From Salinivibrio sharmensis (GTDB taxonomy: Bacteria; Pseudomonadota; Gammaproteobacteria; Enterobacterales; Vibrionaceae): a DNA stretch of 64,000 nt. The DNA is taken from assembly GCF_001995985.1 (NCBI RefSeq), contig NZ_MUFC01000002.1, forward strand, positions 1-64,000, in the 5' to 3' direction. Numbering within the stretch: the stretch's first letter is position 1; every line of letters starts with the position of its first letter. The position numbers were made by a program, and so were the translations under genes. Of this stretch, positions 51,948-62,127 are shown in pieces. The notes under the pieces are model-generated. The model did not search any database. It had not been told where the DNA came from and saw only the letters and a program-made list of their open reading frames with translations.

Positions 51948-52562
51948 CTATGGGTCGGCGTTTGCCTGGGTTGCCAAGGTTAAATACGTGTGATGTAAGG
52001 CATCAACTTGTCGATCAAGTTCCACCTCGGTTTGTGTATTATCAATCACATCATCGGCGACGGCGAGGCGTTGTGCGCGACTGGCTTGTGCGGCCAAAAT
52101 CGCGTGAACTTGTTGTTCGCTGACGTGATCACGCGCGAGCGTGCGAGCGATTTGTGTTTGCTCGTCCACATCGACGACCAACACCCGTTGCGCCAATGAC
52201 ATCAGATTATTCTCTACTAATAAGGGCACCACAAGCAAACAATACGCTGAACTGGCTTGCGCACAGGCTTGGATCATGCGCTGGCGGATCATGGGATGAA
52301 GCAGGTTATCGAGCCATTGCTTATCGTTTGGGTGACTAAACACCCGCTCACGAAGCCAGGCACGATCTAGGCTGCCATCTGGAGTTAATGCCGGCGTGCC
52401 AAAGCGCCCAACAATCGCGGCCAGACCGTCACTACCGGGGGCAACCACCTCGCGGGCGATCACATCGGCATCAATAATATCAATACCCTTGGCGGCGAAA
52501 CGGTTGGCAACCGTGGTTTTTCCACTACCAATCCCTCCGGTTAACCCGACCACAACGGCCAT
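51948..52562 (-). CDS. coaE: Dephospho-CoA kinase
   Basis: CoaE phosphorylates dephospho-CoA, the last step of coenzyme A synthesis. The 204-residue protein has the P-loop VGLTGGIGSGKTTVANRF at the N-terminus, DADVIAREV (substrate Asp) and the LID region DEQTQIARTLARDH. It overlaps pilD by one base and belongs to the pilC-pilD-coaE-zapD-yacG series. Confidence 0.96.
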   Translation of the reverse strand: MAVVVGLTGGIGSGKTTVANRFAAKGIDIIDADVIAREVVAPGSDGLAAIVGRFGTPALTPDGSLDRAWLRERVFSHPNDKQWLDNLLHPMIRQRMIQACAQASSAYCLLVVPLLVENNLMSLAQRVLVVDVDEQTQIARTLARDHVSEQQVHAILAAQASRAQRLAVADDVIDNTQTEVELDRQVDALHHTYLTLATQANADP

Positions 52563-53431
52563 TAGCGCACTCCCAAAATCTGTGAAAGGTACCAGTATAA
52601 CAGGCTATCGCCCCAAAGCAGACTTAGCCAGCCTGCGACGGCAATAAAGGGACCGAAGGCAAATGCGTGTTGCAGACTTTTTCGTTGTTGGCGCAGCAAT
52701 AGTGCTCCGACGATGGCGCCACTCAGTGAGGCGACTAAAATCAGTAGCGGTAAGGCTTGCCAACCGACCCAAGCCCCCAAAGCCGCAAAAAGCTTAAAGT
52801 CTCCATACCCCATACCTTCTTTGCCGGTGGTGAGCTTGAATGCCCAGAAGAGGCTCCAGAGGCTCACATAACCAACCATGGCGCCAATGACACTCTCGCT
52901 GAGGGTGACAGGACTGATGCCGGTGAGGGCGAGGCCTATCCCTGCCCACATTAAGGGTAAGGTGAGTTGGTCGGGCAGCAACAGGGTTTCCCAATCAATG
53001 AGGGTCAGCGCCAGTAAAGTCAGGCTGGCCCCCATCACCGCGATGGCCCATGCTGATGAGGGAATAAGCCATGCGGGGAGCATGCAAAGCATCGCGCTGG
53101 TCAGCTCCACCAATGGATAACGTTTACTGATGGCGTGTTGGCAATGACGGCAGCGGCCTTTTAAAACCAGCCAACTGAAAAGCGGGAGATTGTCATACCA
53201 GCGAATGGTTTGCTTGCAGGCCGGACAGTGAGATGCGGGGAGACACAAATCAAAACGCTGCTCGTCGGGTGCGTCAATACCAGCATCGGGAAAGGTGGCT
53301 AAGCATTCTTGCCGCCAACGACGTTCCATCATGATGGGCACGCGCGCGATGACCACATTTAAAAAGCTACCGATAATCAGGCCAAACAAGCCAGCAAAAA
53401 AAATGAATAACGGTGATGAGAGTATCAACAT
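52562..53431 (-). CDS. pilD: Type IV prepilin peptidase PilD
   Basis: PilD cleaves the leader of type IV pilins and type II secretion pseudopilins and methylates the new N-terminus. The 289-residue membrane protein has the cytoplasmic four-cysteine zinc site C-P-A-C...C-R-H-C (about residues 72-100). The two catalytic aspartates lie in LTLIDWETLLLPD and MGYGDFKLFAALG. About eight membrane helices are predicted. It is downstream of pilC. Confidence 0.96.
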   Translation of the reverse strand: MLILSSPLFIFFAGLFGLIIGSFLNVVIARVPIMMERRWRQECLATFPDAGIDAPDEQRFDLCLPASHCPACKQTIRWYDNLPLFSWLVLKGRCRHCQHAISKRYPLVELTSAMLCMLPAWLIPSSAWAIAVMGASLTLLALTLIDWETLLLPDQLTLPLMWAGIGLALTGISPVTLSESVIGAMVGYVSLWSLFWAFKLTTGKEGMGYGDFKLFAALGAWVGWQALPLLILVASLSGAIVGALLLRQQRKSLQHAFAFGPFIAVAGWLSLLWGDSLLYWYLSQILGVR

Positions 53432-53495
53432 GGAACCTTCTGGGTATAAACCTTGTGCGCATCATAGCGTCTTGCGTTGTCAGACTCTATCTTGG

Positions 53496-54710
53496 CTAGC
53501 CAAGAACAGACATTAGATTGAAAATGGGTAAATACATGGCTACTACTAATCCCCCAATCAGTAGCCCTAGCAGTAAAATTAACAGGGGTTCGATAATTTT
53601 ACCGAGATTGTCCACGGTGTTATCGACCTCGGCTTCATAGATTTGTGCGACGCGGTTGAGCATATTATCGAGCGACCCCGACTCTTCACCAATCATCACC
53701 ATCTGCGTCATCGTCACGGGGAAGCTATCACTGTCACGCAACGCTTGGTAAAGCGGAATACCGGTGGCCGTATGTTGATATATCGCCTTAAGTGCGTGGG
53801 CATAATAAGCGTTGGTCGTGGATTTCGTTGCGGCTTGTAAGCCAGAGAGTAACGGAATACCGGCACTAAAGGTGGTGGCTAAGGTGCGAGAAAACTTGGC
53901 AATGCAGGCTTTGCTCATCACGCCACCCATGACGGGGAGCCGGAGTAGCCAGCGATGATAGTGATGTTGATAAGTCGCACTTTTACGCTGTAGCACTTGG
54001 TGCACAGCAGCAAGACCCGCCACGATCAGCGTGATGGTTAAGGCGTGCTGACTGACGATATCGGATAAGGCGAGCACTTGTTGGGTGAGCCAAGGCAGTT
54101 CGGCGCCGAAGGAGTCAAAAATATGTTTAAACTTCGGGATCACGAACACCAACAGATAGGCACTGACGCCCAATGCCACGCTGACCACGATGCTAGGATA
54201 GATCATGGCTTTAATCACTTTACTGCGAAGTAAAGCCTGCTTTTCACGGTACAGGGTTAAGCGAGCAAAAACCTCTGGCAGTTGCCCGGTTTGTTCGCCC
54301 GTTGCGACCAAATCGCAATAAAAGCGATCAAATAGGGGACTCGCGTGCGCCAATGCATCGCTCAAATTGGTACCCGCCTCGAGTTGCTGGCGGATATCAC
54401 GCACTAGCAAGCGCATCTCGGCTTTGACCTGATTGAGCGCGATGAGGTTTAGGGCTTGTACGATAGGGATCCCAGACTCAAGCAAGGTGGTGAGATCGCG
54501 TGAAAACTGGGTGATATCCGCGGCTTTGGCTTTATGACGGCGCTGCTGAAAACTCGATAGCCGGCGGCGAATGAGGCGGCTGGGGACAATGGATTGACTC
54601 GCTAGCGCTTGGCGTGCGTCTCGCTCGGTATAGGCGAACAATTGCCCTTTTTTTTCACCACGGGCGACGGCCTGGCGCCAATGAAAAAGAAACAGGGTAG
54701 ATTTGGCCAT
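53496..54710 (-). CDS. pilC: Type IV pilus platform protein PilC
   Basis: PilC is the inner-membrane platform on which the pilus is assembled. The 404-residue GspF-family protein has two homologous cytoplasmic helical bundles (LTTLLESGIPIVQALNLI and LATTFSAGIPLLSGLQAA). It has three membrane helices (about 172-194, 222-245 and 375-398). It follows pilB by 9 bp. Confidence 0.95.
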   Translation of the reverse strand: MAKSTLFLFHWRQAVARGEKKGQLFAYTERDARQALASQSIVPSRLIRRRLSSFQQRRHKAKAADITQFSRDLTTLLESGIPIVQALNLIALNQVKAEMRLLVRDIRQQLEAGTNLSDALAHASPLFDRFYCDLVATGEQTGQLPEVFARLTLYREKQALLRSKVIKAMIYPSIVVSVALGVSAYLLVFVIPKFKHIFDSFGAELPWLTQQVLALSDIVSQHALTITLIVAGLAAVHQVLQRKSATYQHHYHRWLLRLPVMGGVMSKACIAKFSRTLATTFSAGIPLLSGLQAATKSTTNAYYAHALKAIYQHTATGIPLYQALRDSDSFPVTMTQMVMIGEESGSLDNMLNRVAQIYEAEVDNTVDNLGKIIEPLLILLLGLLIGGLVVAMYLPIFNLMSVLG

Positions 54711-54719
54711 AAAGACTCC

Positions 54720-56402
54720 TTAGGCAAGCTGAATAACGCGGGTAAGCTCTTGGATGCTGGTGATCCCTTGATTGAGTTTGGCAATCCCGGATTCGGCCAA
54801 TCGCCACATCCCTTCCTCCGTCGCCAGTTGGGTCAGTTCGATGGCACTGGCATTGCGGTAAATGGCGCTGGCAATGGTCTCGGTCACAGGAAGCACCTCA
54901 TACACCCCTGTGCGACCTTGATAGCCTTGATAACACTGATAGCAGCCGTGAGGATGTGCTTGGTACAACGTGTTTGGGGTTAAAGTCGGATAGAGGTTAG
55001 CTAAGTGCTGAAGGTGCGGATCATCAGCCGGATGCGGTTGTTTACACATCGGACATAAACGGCGGACTAAACGTTGGGCCACCACCAAGGTTAGAGAGCT
55101 GGCAAGGTTGTAGGGCGCAATACCCATATGGGACAAGCGGGTGATACTTTCGGCCGCAGAATTAGTATGCAGCGTCGATAACACTAGGTGACCGGTTTGC
55201 GCGGCCTTGATCCCGATTTCAGCGGTGTCGAGATCGCGAATTTCCCCCACCATCACCACATCGGGATCTTGGCGCAAAAATGCACGGAGTGCGGTAGCGA
55301 AATCTAAACCGATGTTAGGATTAACATTAACTTGATTGATGCCTTCTAGCTGGATCTCGACCGGATCTTCGACGGTGGCAATATTGCGTTCAGGCTGATT
55401 GAGGTACCGTAGTCCACTATACAAAGAAACGGTTTTGCCGCTTCCCGTCGGGCCGGTAAATAAAATCATGCCTTGCGGTCTATCCAATGCGTCTTGGTAG
55501 TGCTGGCGTTGCCACTCAGTTAAGCCTAAATCATTCAGCGTCAATTGCTGCTGGCCATTATTTAGCAGACGAACGACTACTTTCTCGCCCCAAATGGTTG
55601 GCAAGGTGGAGACGCGCATATCGACAGTGTGATCGGCGGTGAGGGTCAACTTAATGCGCCCATCCTGTGGCAAGCGTCGTTCGGCAATATTGAGTTGGGC
55701 TAAGATTTTGAGTCGGGTCGACAGCCGCCGCGAGACTCCTGCCGGAGGGTGAGCATAGGTGTGTAATAAACCGTCTTGGCGAAAGCGAATTTGGTAGTGA
55801 TGCTCAAAGGGCTCGAAGTGCACGTCGGAGGCTTTTTTGCGCACCGCATCCACCAAGATCTGTTGAATGTAACGACTGATGGGCGCCTGATCGCTTTGTA
55901 ACTCGGCACTGTCTTCTTGTGGGCTATCGGTGACGGTTAGGGCCGCTAAGTCCTGATCACTGATGGTCATGCCATCGCCGGTGCCATCGATATCTGCACC
56001 GTATAAATGACGCAAAGCGGCATCCAAATCTGGCTGACTAAGCACCACTAACCGGACATTGAGCCCCGTAGAAAAGCGAAAGTCGGCGACCGCCTCTGTG
56101 TTATCTGGGTCACTGACGCCGAGCAGTAGCTCTTGGCCTTGCTGGGCCAGCGGCAACACCTGATGACGCTGAATCAAATCGCGCCGGTCGAGGGCATAAC
56201 AGGTGTCTTTATACGGGTACTGATGGCTTTCCGAAAAAGGCAGGTGATGAAAACTGGCGAGGGTGTTGGCGAGCGCGGAGGGGTCAACCCCAGCATCGAG
56301 TAAATGCGCGAGGCTGAGCGACGCATTGTCGCCAATGCCCAGCATATCGCGCTGGGCATCAGTCAATAAACCGGCTTGATACAACGGAGCGGTTGGGATC
56401 AT
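54720..56402 (-). CDS. pilB: Type IV pilus assembly ATPase PilB
   Basis: PilB powers pilus extension. The protein (560 residues from ATG 56402, MIPTAPLYQAGLL) has an N-terminal GspE-N domain, Walker A FTGPTGSGKTVSLYSGL, the Asp box with RAFLRQDPDVVMVGEIRD, and a tetra-cysteine zinc site C-P-M-C...C-Y-Q-C. I chose 56402 because it begins 7 bp after pilA; an in-frame ATG at 56498 would lie inside pilA. Both the zinc site and the ATPase core are intact. Confidence 0.95.
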   Translation of the reverse strand: MIPTAPLYQAGLLTDAQRDMLGIGDNASLSLAHLLDAGVDPSALANTLASFHHLPFSESHQYPYKDTCYALDRRDLIQRHQVLPLAQQGQELLLGVSDPDNTEAVADFRFSTGLNVRLVVLSQPDLDAALRHLYGADIDGTGDGMTISDQDLAALTVTDSPQEDSAELQSDQAPISRYIQQILVDAVRKKASDVHFEPFEHHYQIRFRQDGLLHTYAHPPAGVSRRLSTRLKILAQLNIAERRLPQDGRIKLTLTADHTVDMRVSTLPTIWGEKVVVRLLNNGQQQLTLNDLGLTEWQRQHYQDALDRPQGMILFTGPTGSGKTVSLYSGLRYLNQPERNIATVEDPVEIQLEGINQVNVNPNIGLDFATALRAFLRQDPDVVMVGEIRDLDTAEIGIKAAQTGHLVLSTLHTNSAAESITRLSHMGIAPYNLASSLTLVVAQRLVRRLCPMCKQPHPADDPHLQHLANLYPTLTPNTLYQAHPHGCYQCYQGYQGRTGVYEVLPVTETIASAIYRNASAIELTQLATEEGMWRLAESGIAKLNQGITSIQELTRVIQLA

Positions 56403-56409
56403 TGGCTGC

Positions 56410-56847
56410 TTATGCTTTTTTACATCCTTTAATATCACCATCTTCGAAAGTTTCTTTCGTTGTGTATTTACATACCCAAGCAAGCTCGTTTTTCTCAAAG
56501 GTAATTACTGTTTCGTTAATCGAGCTATTTTTAGTAAACGAGACTGTAAGCTCAGTCCCTTTATCATCTTCACCGTCTTTAGGTCCCGAGACCTCGACTG
56601 TTGCCAGCTCGCCTAGGTTCTTAGCGTCACCTAAGGCTGTTTTAAAGTTACTCAATGAATCGCCACTATTTTGATCCAAATAAAGATCTAGCCGTGTAAG
56701 GAGAGCACGGCCTGATGCTAACCCTGAGTTAAATTCGGCAATTTTTTGTTTATTGACATAAGCGGGGACGGCGATGGCAGACAGGGCTGCGATAATGCCG
56801 ACGACGATCAGTAACTCAATCAAACTAAACCCTTGTTGCTTTTGCAT
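56410..56847 (-). CDS. pilA: Major type IV pilin PilA
   Basis: The 145-residue prepilin has the six-residue leader MQKQQG cleaved before Phe1, then the hydrophobic helix FSLIELLIVVGIIAALSAIAVPAY with Glu5. A variable globular head follows, closed by a disulfide pair, C-K-Y...G-C-K-K-A. The base composition is more AT-rich and codon use looser than in pilB, common for this variable surface gene. GAGAGGAGAG is the ribosome site. I see no clear sigma-54 promoter upstream. Confidence 0.94.
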   Translation of the reverse strand: MQKQQGFSLIELLIVVGIIAALSAIAVPAYVNKQKIAEFNSGLASGRALLTRLDLYLDQNSGDSLSNFKTALGDAKNLGELATVEVSGPKDGEDDKGTELTVSFTKNSSINETVITFEKNELAWVCKYTTKETFEDGDIKGCKKA

Positions 56848-57041
56848 CCTATTTCTCTCCTCTCAATGATGGTCGGCCGCCAACGCGGTGGCGCGAGTGC
56901 AGCGACTTTACGCTGGTGAATGTGACGCAAAAAAGAGGGGAGAGATGAGTTTGAGACTGAAGGGTAAAAGCTGGATGTAACAGTATTTTTTTCTAATGTA
57001 GTGTTCGACTCACCACAAATTTTTTGCCACAAAAGAGCGAT

Positions 57042-57067
57042 AAAAAGGCCGCCCATCGCGGGCGGCC
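57042..57067 (-). terminator. Terminator of nadC
   Basis: On the minus strand GGCCGCCC pairs with GGGCGGCC and is followed by a T-run, just after the nadC stop. Confidence 0.9.
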
Positions 57068-57093
57068 TGGTCGAACCTGAGTGAGCGTACGTA

Positions 57094-58002
<909 letters not shown>

Positions 58003-58158
58003 TTACCGCGGTCATCAAAAAAGTGGTCGAATGATAACGCTGGTGATGACGAAATGCAGCTTTTCTCTCCTGTTTCCCTTTCCCGTCTAGTTTTTTATTC
58101 ATAATTTGTAGTCAAAGTTGTCTACACTTTAACCAGAGAGAGTGAGAGAGGTGGTGCC

Positions 58159-59154
58159 ATGAAGCGAGGATTGGCTCTGTTGGCAATGGTGGTGATTGCG
58201 CTGGTGGGGTATCGCGCCTGGCAGCAATTACGGCTTCCGGCGTCTGCGCCATTATCTCCCCTGACGATTGCGGTATCACTCACCCCTTTATCGGCCCCGA
58301 TTATTGTGGCCAAAGAACAGGGATTATTTAAAAATCATGGTATCGATATGACGCTTAAGCCTGTTCACGGCGGGGTGAAGAGTTTTCAAACATTGGCAGC
58401 GGGAGAAGCGGATTTAGCGACTACCTCAGAGACGGTGGTGATGTTCAACAGTTTTGAACGTGATGATTTTAATGTGCTCACCAGCTTTGTCGAGTCAGAT
58501 AATGACGTAAAGCTCTGGTCTATTGACCGTGAGATTAGCGGCTCGTTGGCGCACGCGCTCGACAATGCACGCGTGGGCATTGTTGCGTCGAGTGCCAGTG
58601 AGTATTTCTTTGACTCCTTGCTGCAATTGCACGACATTCCGAGAGAGTGGGTGGAAAAAGTTGACTATCCTCCCGAAGCACTGCCCAAGGCGCTTCTCGA
58701 CGAGGAAGTGGATACGATAGCCATATGGGAGCCCTATGGTTATCAGCTACTCAAGCAGTCCAACCAGCCGGTGCGGTCGCTTGACAGTAAAGGCTTGCAC
58801 AGCCTTTCGTTTCTGTTAGTCAGTGACCGCTTGTTAGTCAACAAGCAACACCAGGACATGCAACGGGTTGTCAGTGCCTTAGACGATGCGGTGAGCTTTA
58901 TTCATCAGCACCCAGAACGGGCTAAGGCACAGGTCTCCGCGTATCTTGACATATCAGACGATAAACTCAGCTGGCTTTGGCAAGATTACTTATTCCGGCT
59001 TTCATTGAATGATTCATTATTGCTGCGGTTAAAAAACCAAGCGAGATGGGCACAAGAGGCGGGTTTAGTTGAAGGGAACACACCGTCATTCCGCCATATA
59101 CTCAACCCAGGTCCCTTGGTTGAGGCCACGCAAAAAGTGAGTTTATTAGAATGA
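58159..59154 (+). CDS. NMT1/SsuA-like substrate-binding protein paired with a diguanylate cyclase
   Basis: The 331-residue protein has an N-terminal hydrophobic helix (LALLAMVVIALVGYRAW), either an uncleaved anchor or a signal peptide. A periplasmic binding-protein fold follows: LTIAVSLTPLSAPIIVAKEQGLFKNHGIDM is the opening of the NMT1/THI5/SsuA class, then AAGEADLATTSE. In transporters this class delivers sulfonates, pyrimidines or similar ligands. No ABC permease or ATPase gene is adjacent. The gene instead overlaps a membrane GGDEF gene by 4 bases (ATGA). The likely role is to bind a periplasmic ligand and pass the signal to the cyclase, as NspS does for MbaA in Vibrio. The ligand is unknown. 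Confidence 0.85.
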   Translation: MKRGLALLAMVVIALVGYRAWQQLRLPASAPLSPLTIAVSLTPLSAPIIVAKEQGLFKNHGIDMTLKPVHGGVKSFQTLAAGEADLATTSETVVMFNSFERDDFNVLTSFVESDNDVKLWSIDREISGSLAHALDNARVGIVASSASEYFFDSLLQLHDIPREWVEKVDYPPEALPKALLDEEVDTIAIWEPYGYQLLKQSNQPVRSLDSKGLHSLSFLLVSDRLLVNKQHQDMQRVVSALDDAVSFIHQHPERAKAQVSAYLDISDDKLSWLWQDYLFRLSLNDSLLLRLKNQARWAQEAGLVEGNTPSFRHILNPGPLVEATQKVSLLE

Positions 59155-60455
59155 AGATCGGTCAGCAGCTTAGTATTGTTGTCTATGCCTGTACGGCGCT
59201 CACCTTTGTTACGCTGTTAATTACGGTGGAGCTTTTTTACAAGCAAAATCAAATCCAAGCACGGTTAGACAGCATCGTGGCGGTGCATTCGCAGATTGAT
59301 AGTCTGCGAGGCCGTCTATGGTTATATCGCCAATACCCCAGCACGCAAACGCGCCAAGATGTGCATCAATCCACCAACGCATTGCGGGCGCAGTTAAGCA
59401 GTGGCGAAGAGGTGTTACCGCCGCAGTCCGCGCAGTCGATTCGACTCGCGGCAAACAGCATTGACCGCTTATTGGGAATTACCGCCGAGCAATTAGATGA
59501 TGCTCCCTCTGTGGATGACAGGCGTTTGATGCTGTTTTCGCGTTTTAATGTGTTGCTGCAGGCGATGAGTGAAACCGCTTTTTCGGTGCGTCAGCAAGTC
59601 ATGCACCAGTCGGGGCAGCAACAGAAAACCCTGCTGGTGGTACATGGCGGCGTACTGGTGGTGTTAGCCTTGTTAGTAACTATGTTTGTGACCAGCTTGC
59701 GGCGGCGGTTAACGCACCGTCTAAAAGCATTGCATTCGACGATTACACAAATAAAGCAAGGTGATTTAACCACTGAGTTAACTTTGACTGATAAAGATGA
59801 GCTGACTGAATTGGCTGATCATGTCAATGAGATGAAGCATGCGTTGAGCCATACCATGGTGGACAAAAAACAGTTGAGTGAAGAAGTCGCACGGCAAACC
59901 CAACAGCTTCGTGAACAGCAGCATCAACTTAAGTTCCTTGCCGAACACGACGAGTTGACCGGTTTGTTCAACCGGCGCGCGTTCGAATCGCATGTCGATG
60001 TGGCGTTGATGCGCGCCAACCGCGCGCAAACTAATGCCGCATTACTGTTTATTGATGTGAACAACTTTAAGCAAGTGAATGACACCTATGGGCATGGTGT
60101 CGGTGATGAACTGCTCAAGGTGGTCAGTCAGCGCCTAAAGCAATCCGTGCGCCGCTCTGATTTGGTTGGCCGCTTGGGGGGGGATGAGTTTATTGTCTGG
60201 CTAGATTTATTAGCGGATAAATCGGCGTTGAATGAAGTGATCACACGTATTCAAGATGAAATGCATGCGCCGATACAGACATCAGATGCCTCGCTTTCCC
60301 TGGCGATCAGTATTGGGGTAAGTTGCTTCCCAACCGATGGACTCGAGCTACAGCAGATGATGAATCAAGCCGATGCCGCCATGTATTACGCCAAAACCCA
60401 TCCGACAGCGCGTTGTTGCTTGTATTCCAATCTTCCGACTGACCAGATAAAGTAG
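59151..60455 (+). CDS. Membrane diguanylate cyclase with HAMP domain
   Basis: The 434-residue protein has a first membrane helix (about 7-29) and a helical periplasmic sensor (about 30-160). A second helix (about 161-184), HAMP (about 185-237), a coiled coil (QLREQQHQLKFLAEHD) and a GGDEF domain (about 262-430) follow. The active-site motif is intact (RLGGDEFIVW, residues 343-347), and R334-R-S-D337 five residues before it is a product-inhibition I-site. It should make cyclic di-GMP in response to its co-translated binding protein. The codons for the two glycines contain a run of eight G (60176-60183), a possible slippage site. Confidence 0.93.
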   Translation: MKIGQQLSIVVYACTALTFVTLLITVELFYKQNQIQARLDSIVAVHSQIDSLRGRLWLYRQYPSTQTRQDVHQSTNALRAQLSSGEEVLPPQSAQSIRLAANSIDRLLGITAEQLDDAPSVDDRRLMLFSRFNVLLQAMSETAFSVRQQVMHQSGQQQKTLLVVHGGVLVVLALLVTMFVTSLRRRLTHRLKALHSTITQIKQGDLTTELTLTDKDELTELADHVNEMKHALSHTMVDKKQLSEEVARQTQQLREQQHQLKFLAEHDELTGLFNRRAFESHVDVALMRANRAQTNAALLFIDVNNFKQVNDTYGHGVGDELLKVVSQRLKQSVRRSDLVGRLGGDEFIVWLDLLADKSALNEVITRIQDEMHAPIQTSDASLSLAISIGVSCFPTDGLELQQMMNQADAAMYYAKTHPTARCCLYSNLPTDQIK

Positions 60456-60479
60456 CGATTTTGCTCAAGCGGATCGGGT

Positions 60480-61028
60480 ATGTCTTTTTCACAGATTGAC
60501 AATCATTGGTTGGTAGGCGCACGCGCTTGCCTGTCTCCTCATCATAACCGACGTCCGGATAGCAACGATATCTCCTTGCTGGTGATCCACAACATCAGCC
60601 TGCCGCCCGGCCAGTTCGACGGCCCCTATATTGAGCAGTTTTTTCAGGGGCACCTTGACCCAGATGCACACCCTTATTTTGCCGAGATCGCCGATCTTCG
60701 CGTCTCTGCTCATCTACTGATCCGACGAGATGGAAGTGTGATCCAGTTTGTACCATTCAGTGCGCGTGCATGGCATGCTGGCGCTTCGTGTTTTGACGGT
60801 CGGCAGCAATGTAACGATTTTTCTATCGGTATTGAGCTAGAGGGCACAGACACACATCCATACACCGATCAGCAGTACCAATCGTTAGCGGCGATCACGC
60901 AGACGCTGATGCAGTACTACCCAGCCATTACCCGTGATCGAATCACAGGACACCAACATATTGCCCCAGGACGAAAAACGGATCCGGGTGTGGCGTTTGA
61001 CTGGAAAAAGTTACACGCACTGATTTAA
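60480..61028 (+). CDS. ampD: 1,6-anhydro-N-acetylmuramyl-L-alanine amidase AmpD
   Basis: AmpD cleaves stem peptides from anhydro-muropeptides in the cytoplasm. It takes part in wall recycling and keeps AmpR-type beta-lactamase induction low. The 182-residue zinc enzyme has LLVIHNISLPPG, the AWHAG segment and GHQHIAPGRKTDPG with the zinc ligands and catalytic residue. No ampE follows, unlike in E. coli. Confidence 0.96.
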   Translation: MSFSQIDNHWLVGARACLSPHHNRRPDSNDISLLVIHNISLPPGQFDGPYIEQFFQGHLDPDAHPYFAEIADLRVSAHLLIRRDGSVIQFVPFSARAWHAGASCFDGRQQCNDFSIGIELEGTDTHPYTDQQYQSLAAITQTLMQYYPAITRDRITGHQHIAPGRKTDPGVAFDWKKLHALI

Positions 61029-61051
61029 ATGCCTATTGCGTTGACTGATTT

Positions 61052-61068
61052 AAATGGTCTGACCAATT
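61052..61068. promoter_or_regulatory. PdhR box, upstream copy
   Basis: AAATGGTCTGACCAATT matches the PdhR consensus AATTGGTnnnACCAATT at all but one position. It is 197 bp before pdhR. Confidence 0.75.
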
Positions 61069-61185
61069 TTGAGGGGCGGAGTATTCGTGGCTGTCAGGCT
61101 AAAAATACACAGGTTTCCATGATGTCAATCAAAGTTCAGGTGGACAGAATACCCGCTGTCTGGTAACTTTAGGGATCAATAAAGT

Positions 61186-61202
61186 AATTGGTCTTACCAA
61201 TT
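61186..61202. promoter_or_regulatory. PdhR box, promoter-proximal copy
   Basis: AATTGGTCTTACCAATT is a perfect PdhR operator, 63 bp before the pdhR start. It should mediate pyruvate-relieved autorepression of pdhR-aceEF. Confidence 0.9.
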
Positions 61203-61264
61203 TACAATCAGTCAGTTTCTGCAACTAAGCGCCAAGCTTAAGGTGTGGATGGTCAATAAATACA

Positions 61265-62038
61265 ATGGCATATCAGCGAATTCGTCAACCTAAACTCTCA
61301 GATGTAATTGAAAAAGAGCTCGAAGGCTTAATTCTGGAAGGGACCTTGTCTCCAGGCCAGAAGTTACCGCCTGAACGAGAGTTAGCGACGCAATTTGATG
61401 TGTCTCGCCCGTCAGTGCGCGAAGCGATTCAACGGCTTGAAGTCAAAAAGCTACTGACGCGCAAGCAAGGTGGCGGCACCTTTGTCAGTGAACGCCTTTG
61501 GCAACGCTTCTCTGAGCCACTGCTAGAGTTATTGGCGGATCATCCAGAAACCCAGCTTGACTTACTGGAGTCACGACATGCCTTGGAGGGGATTTCTTCT
61601 TATTTTGCTGCACTACGGGGCACAGAAGAGGATTTCTCTCGCATTGAAGACTGTCACGACGCTATTCGCCAAGCGCAGCAAAATGGGGACTTAGAGGCAG
61701 AAGCATCGGCTGTGATGCAGTATCTCGTTGCCGTAACGGAAGCGGCGCATAATGTGGTGTTACTTCACATCATGCGCAGTCTCGCACCGTTACTGGAACA
61801 GAATATTTTGCAAAATTTTGAGCTACTTTATCGCCGTCAAGAGACGGTGGAAAACGTCAGCCGACACAGAGCTGAGATAATGGATGCGATTACCGCTGGC
61901 GAGCCAGAAAAAGCCCGACAAGCATCGCATGCACACTTGGCTTACATTGAGGAAACTCTGTTGGATCTTGGCCGAGAAGAAAGCCGTCGCGAACGGTCTC
62001 TACGTCGAATTCAACAACGCAAGGACGAGTTGGAGTAG
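61265..62038 (+). CDS. pdhR: Pyruvate dehydrogenase repressor PdhR
   Basis: PdhR is a GntR/FadR-family repressor of the pyruvate dehydrogenase operon, released by pyruvate. The 257-residue protein has the winged helix [35 protein letters not shown] (about residues 28-62, with GGGTFVSE as wing) and an FCD-type helical effector domain (about 90-230). The C-terminus is basic ([18 protein letters not shown]). Two PdhR boxes precede it and aceE follows after 89 bp. Confidence 0.96.
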   Translation: MAYQRIRQPKLSDVIEKELEGLILEGTLSPGQKLPPERELATQFDVSRPSVREAIQRLEVKKLLTRKQGGGTFVSERLWQRFSEPLLELLADHPETQLDLLESRHALEGISSYFAALRGTEEDFSRIEDCHDAIRQAQQNGDLEAEASAVMQYLVAVTEAAHNVVLLHIMRSLAPLLEQNILQNFELLYRRQETVENVSRHRAEIMDAITAGEPEKARQASHAHLAYIEETLLDLGREESRRERSLRRIQQRKDELE

Positions 62039-62127
62039 CCTTATTCGCACCCATAAAAACGCGAAGGGCACTGCAGCTGCGACAACGTTTGTTTTGTACG
62101 AGTCAATCAACGAAAGGATAGATCGCC

